A stretch of 35,485 nucleotides of DNA, taken from NCBI GenBank assembly GCA_012522135.1, contig JAAYLA010000192.1, positions 1 to 35,485 of the forward strand. Reading direction: 5' to 3'. Each line of letters opens with the position of its first letter. Position 1 is the stretch's first letter. This DNA is from Bacillota bacterium (GTDB lineage Bacteria; Bacillota; Limnochordia; DTU080; JAAYLA01). The notes under the pieces were generated by a model, which made no database searches, was not told where the DNA came from, and worked only from the letters and a program-made list of their open reading frames with translations. Below, piece by piece: positions 33,197-35,485 of this stretch. The translations under genes and the position numbers were made by a program.

Positions 33197-33205
33197 AGTA
33201 TAACA
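33197..33205 (-). promoter_or_regulatory. Extended -10 promoter of the terpene synthase gene
   Basis: On the minus strand TGTTATACT contains TG-N-TATACT. The start point would fall around 33190, giving a leader of about 20 nt that still includes the AGGAGG site and supports the GTG start at 33168-33171. Confidence 0.6.
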
Positions 33206-33253
33206 CAGGGCACGGCACGTTTTTCCCATCGTGTGCACGCCGCCCTGGACACA

Positions 33254-33284
33254 CCGAGGAGCCCTCGCCGTGAGGGCTCCTCGG
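33254..33284 (-). terminator. 13-bp perfect hairpin downstream of korB
   Basis: CCGAGGAGCCCTC (33254-33266) pairs perfectly with GAGGGCTCCTCGG (33272-33284) around a 5-nt loop. No T-run follows on either strand, so it is a Rho-type or 3'-end structural element at best. Confidence 0.45.
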
Positions 33285-33304
33285 GGCAGGAAGGGAGGAT
33301 GGCG

Positions 33305-33326
33305 GGGCGGCCGCTTGCGGCCGCCC
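33305..33326 (-). terminator. GC-rich hairpin just after korB
   Basis: GGGCGGCCGC (33305-33314) pairs with GCGGCCGCCC (33317-33326) with only two bases in the loop. The minus strand has no T-run after it; TTT follows only on the plus strand. With the neighbouring hairpin it makes a paired structure at the end of the korA-korB message. Confidence 0.45.
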
Positions 33327-33348
33327 TTTGCATACCGGCGAAAACTCC

Positions 33349-34212
33349 TTAGCGGAATTCAGCGAGCAGCTCGTTGAAGGCTTCCTCGGGCACAGACCAG
33401 TCCTGCTCGACGATCGGTGTATCGCGGAAGCCCGGATAAAGCTCCTCGTAGGACGGCGCCTCTTCGCGATAGATAAGCCCCGTGACGAGCTCTTCCCTCT
33501 GTACAACCCTCTCCAAGGCGAGCAACCGGTTCGTCGGGTCGTAACTGTCGTCCTGGTCGAGGTCGTATAGGACTTCCCGGTACCAATCGTACGTGTTGAC
33601 CCGGTTAAAGGTCACGCACGGGCTGAGGGCGTTGATGAAGGCGAAGCCTTTGTGCCGGATCCCTTGCTGGATGAGGCTGGTCAGCTGCTTGACGTTGCTG
33701 GAAAATCCCTGGGCCACGAACGTGGCTCCCGCCGCCAGCGCATAAGTCAACGGTGTGACCGGCCGCTCGATATTTCCCCGGGGCTGCGCTTTCGTGGCGA
33801 ATCCCATCTGCGAAGTCGGTGAAATCTGGCCCTTCGTCAGTCCGTAGATGTGATTGTCCATGACGATATACGTGATGTCGGGGTTGCGGCGAACAGCGTG
33901 CATGAAGTGGCCCATGCCGATGGCGAAGCCGTCTCCGTCACCCCCCGCTGCAAGGACCGTTAAATCGCGATTGGCCAGTTTCAGCCCCATTGCCGTGGGC
34001 AACGTGCGCCCGTGGGTGACGTGGAAGTTGTAGCAGTTTATATAGTTGCCGATCTTACCCGAGCAGCCGATGCCGGCAACGAGCGCCACGTTGTGCGGCT
34101 CGAGGCCTTCGTTGACCAAGGCCCTTTGCAACGCCGCCAAAACCGCGAAGTCGCCACAGCCCGGGCACCACCACGACTTGGCATCGGTCTTGAAATCAGC
34201 AAGCGTAGGCAT
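33349..34212 (-). CDS. korB: 2-oxoacid:ferredoxin oxidoreductase, beta subunit
   Basis: The beta subunit binds thiamine diphosphate and one [4Fe-4S] cluster in the enzyme that oxidatively decarboxylates 2-oxoglutarate (or a related 2-oxoacid) to the acyl-CoA, reducing ferredoxin. Cluster cysteines are Cys16 and Cys19 (CPGCG), Cys50 and Cys199. The thiamine diphosphate motif runs from GDGDGFAIG (91-99) to the MDN at 118-120, followed by IYGLTKGQISPTS. The 287-residue length is usual. ATG at 34212 follows GAGGAGGAATTGAAGC and overlaps the korA end by 17 bases. Substrate choice among 2-oxoacids is a family-based estimate. Confidence 0.93.
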   Translation of the reverse strand: MPTLADFKTDAKSWWCPGCGDFAVLAALQRALVNEGLEPHNVALVAGIGCSGKIGNYINCYNFHVTHGRTLPTAMGLKLANRDLTVLAAGGDGDGFAIGMGHFMHAVRRNPDITYIVMDNHIYGLTKGQISPTSQMGFATKAQPRGNIERPVTPLTYALAAGATFVAQGFSSNVKQLTSLIQQGIRHKGFAFINALSPCVTFNRVNTYDWYREVLYDLDQDDSYDPTNRLLALERVVQREELVTGLIYREEAPSYEELYPGFRDTPIVEQDWSVPEEAFNELLAEFR

Positions 34213-35485
34213 GCTTCAATTCCTCCTCGGCCCTGGCCACAATCTCGCTGGGCAGGAACGGCTTGCCGTTGTACTTTACGAGGCTTGCAACGTGGGTCAT
34301 ACCGCGGCTGGAAGCGCGAGCCGCCAGCACGTCGCCTACGTGCAACTTAATCAATTGCTTCAGCTGTCCGCTGAAGTTGTTCTCCACGACCAGCACGTGC
34401 TTGGCACCCTCAATCAGGTCGGCCAGCTCCTCGGCCGGGAACGGAGCGAGCATCCGTACCTGAGCATGGGTGGCTTGAACACCCGAGGCTAGAAGTTCCT
34501 TCCTGGCTTCATCCAGCGGACCCCGTGTTGCACCGAAGCCCACGAGCAAGATGTCGCTTGTCCGCTCGCCGTAAACCGCTACGCCGGGTTCTCGCAAATT
34601 CTCGAGCTTCCGGAAGCGCTTGCGCATCATCTCGACTCTGTTCCTCGGGTCCTCCGAGACCTTGCCGTATTCGTCGTGCTCGACGCCCGTAGCCAAGTAC
34701 TGTCCTCTCGGCTGGCCGGGCAACGAGCGCGGCGAGATGCCGGATTCCGTGATGCGGTACCGCTTGAAACCTTCGCCCTTCGCCAAGGCCAGAAGGGTTT
34801 CGGTGGCTACGATCTCTCCCCGGTCGATCGTCACCTTCGACAGATCGAAGGGGTCGACCGTCTGCTTGTTCAGAGCGAGCGACAGGTCCAGGGCCAAGTA
34901 AACCGGCATCTGGTACTTGTCGGCCAAGTTGAACGCACGCACGGTATCGTAGAAACACTCCTCGGCGTTCGACGGCGCCAGCACGATGCGCGGCGTATCG
35001 CCGTGCGTTCCGTACAGCATGGCGAACACGTCGCTTTGCTCGTGCTTCGTCGGCATGCCCGTGCTCGGGCCGCCTCGCTGCGTGTCCACGATCACCAAAG
35101 GCAGTTCGGCGGTGTGCGCGAGGCCCAAGTTCTCCTGCTTCAACGAAAGGCCGGGCCCGGCCGTGGCCGTCATGGCCCGTGCGCCGGCAAAGGAAGCGCC
35201 TATGCACATGGCGATCGCCGCGATCTCGTCTTCCGCCTGCACCACGACGCCGCCGAACTTGGGCAAGTGTTTCTGCAGCCACTCCATGATCTCCGAGGCC
35301 GGCGTGATGGGATAGGCGGCCATGAACCGGCAACCTGCGGCCACGGCACCGAGGGCGACGGCCTCGTTTCCCATCATCAAGAGGCGCTCCTTACCGTCGC
35401 CGGGAGCCAACACGAAGTCGCGGGTCAGCACGTGCTCGGCCGCATAGTTGTACCCGCGCAGCAGTGCCGCCTTGTTCTGCTCAAC
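34196..35485 (-). CDS. korA: 2-oxoacid:ferredoxin oxidoreductase, alpha subunit (gamma-alpha fusion, 5' end cut)
   Basis: This reading frame stays open to the right edge of the window, so its N-terminal part is missing. The visible 429 residues begin with what looks like the end of the gamma domain (LLRGYNYAAEH). The alpha domain then shows MMGNEAVALGAVAAGCRFMAAYPITPASEIMEWL, the QAEDEIAAIAMCIGASFAGARA helix, TATAGPGLSLKQENLGLAHTAELPLVIVDTQRGGPSTGMPTKHEQSDVF, and a C-terminal VLLVGFGATRGPLDEA domain. These motifs match KorA-type subunits in which gamma and alpha are fused, with no separate gamma subunit seen here. It overlaps korB by 17 bases and probably co-translates with it. A GTG inside (35431) is not the true start. 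Confidence 0.9.
   Translation of the reverse strand, partial: VEQNKAALLRGYNYAAEHVLTRDFVLAPGDGKERLLMMGNEAVALGAVAAGCRFMAAYPITPASEIMEWLQKHLPKFGGVVVQAEDEIAAIAMCIGASFAGARAMTATAGPGLSLKQENLGLAHTAELPLVIVDTQRGGPSTGMPTKHEQSDVFAMLYGTHGDTPRIVLAPSNAEECFYDTVRAFNLADKYQMPVYLALDLSLALNKQTVDPFDLSKVTIDRGEIVATETLLALAKGEGFKRYRITESGISPRSLPGQPRGQYLATGVEHDEYGKVSEDPRNRVEMMRKRFRKLENLREPGVAVYGERTSDILLVGFGATRGPLDEARKELLASGVQATHAQVRMLAPFPAEELADLIEGAKHVLVVENNFSGQLKQLIKLHVGDVLAARASSRGMTHVASLVKYNGKPFLPSEIVARAEEELKHAYAC

Noticed and set aside
1-35485. Mobile elements, CRISPR arrays, toxin-antitoxin or phage genes
   Set aside because: No transposase, integrase, terminal inverted repeats, spacer-like direct repeats or phage structural motifs were seen; the window looks like ordinary chromosome.

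Overview
The window is a GC-rich, densely packed bacterial chromosome segment with about two dozen protein genes and no rRNA, tRNA, CRISPR array or insertion sequence that I can see. Strong GGAGG-type ribosome binding sites, frequent TTG and GTG starts, a YtpB-type terpene synthase (DUF2600), DUF554, DUF4340, NagZ, a spore-cortex-like GH18 protein and a ferredoxin-dependent 2-oxoacid oxidoreductase all point to a high-GC member of the Bacillota. Limnochordia- or Symbiobacteriia-like lineages are my best guess, but this is inference. Several exported proteins, including an ABC solute-binding protein, carry signal-peptidase-I leaders without a lipobox cysteine, which would fit a diderm member of the phylum.

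Layout. 1-2700: a secreted alkaline phosphatase overlapping a secreted protein of unknown function, closed by a hairpin. 2870-7850: a three-gene operon with two ABC half-exporters flanking a DUF1854 protein; both half-exporters have an N-terminal PH-like segment and a four-cysteine zinc ribbon before the membrane domain. 7900-9700: a Sir2 deacetylase (minus) and a spermidine-synthase-like methyltransferase fold (plus). 9700-10620: a secreted CBM9-like protein with its own promoter, palindrome and terminator. 10660-11820: NagA (minus). 12020-13630: an EEP-family phosphodiesterase and a Cof-type HAD phosphatase. 13670-14910: a short P-II-like protein divergent from a DUF554 membrane protein. 14920-16710: a membrane-anchored TPR protein divergent from a leaderless GH18 hydrolase. 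16730-18230: an M32 carboxypeptidase (minus). 18240-21440: an orphan sugar-type solute-binding protein, a terminator and a NagZ-like GH3 enzyme. 21460-23140: a small exported membrane protein downstream of CoaBC (minus). 23145-23650: a divergent control region with an unusual 11-bp-phased repeat array and DnaA-box-like 9-mers, then a small HTH protein. 23700-29210: a minus-strand block with DUF47-PiT phosphate uptake, a membrane beta-propeller/TPR protein, an M20 peptidase and an NAD(P)-binding protein. 29510-32050: an unknown cytosolic protein and a DUF4340 protein with four internal repeats. 32100-35485: a YtpB-type terpene synthase and korB-korA (minus; korA runs off the right edge).

Working together. 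NagA, NagZ, the GH18 protein, the CBM9-like protein and the sugar-type binding protein suggest amino-sugar or cell-wall glycan uptake and recycling, although they are scattered. Alkaline phosphatase and DUF47-PiT suggest phosphate scavenging. KorAB links central carbon metabolism to ferredoxin. The most unusual items are the phased repeat array at 23291-23367 and the PH-like/zinc-ribbon ABC-DUF1854-ABC exporter.
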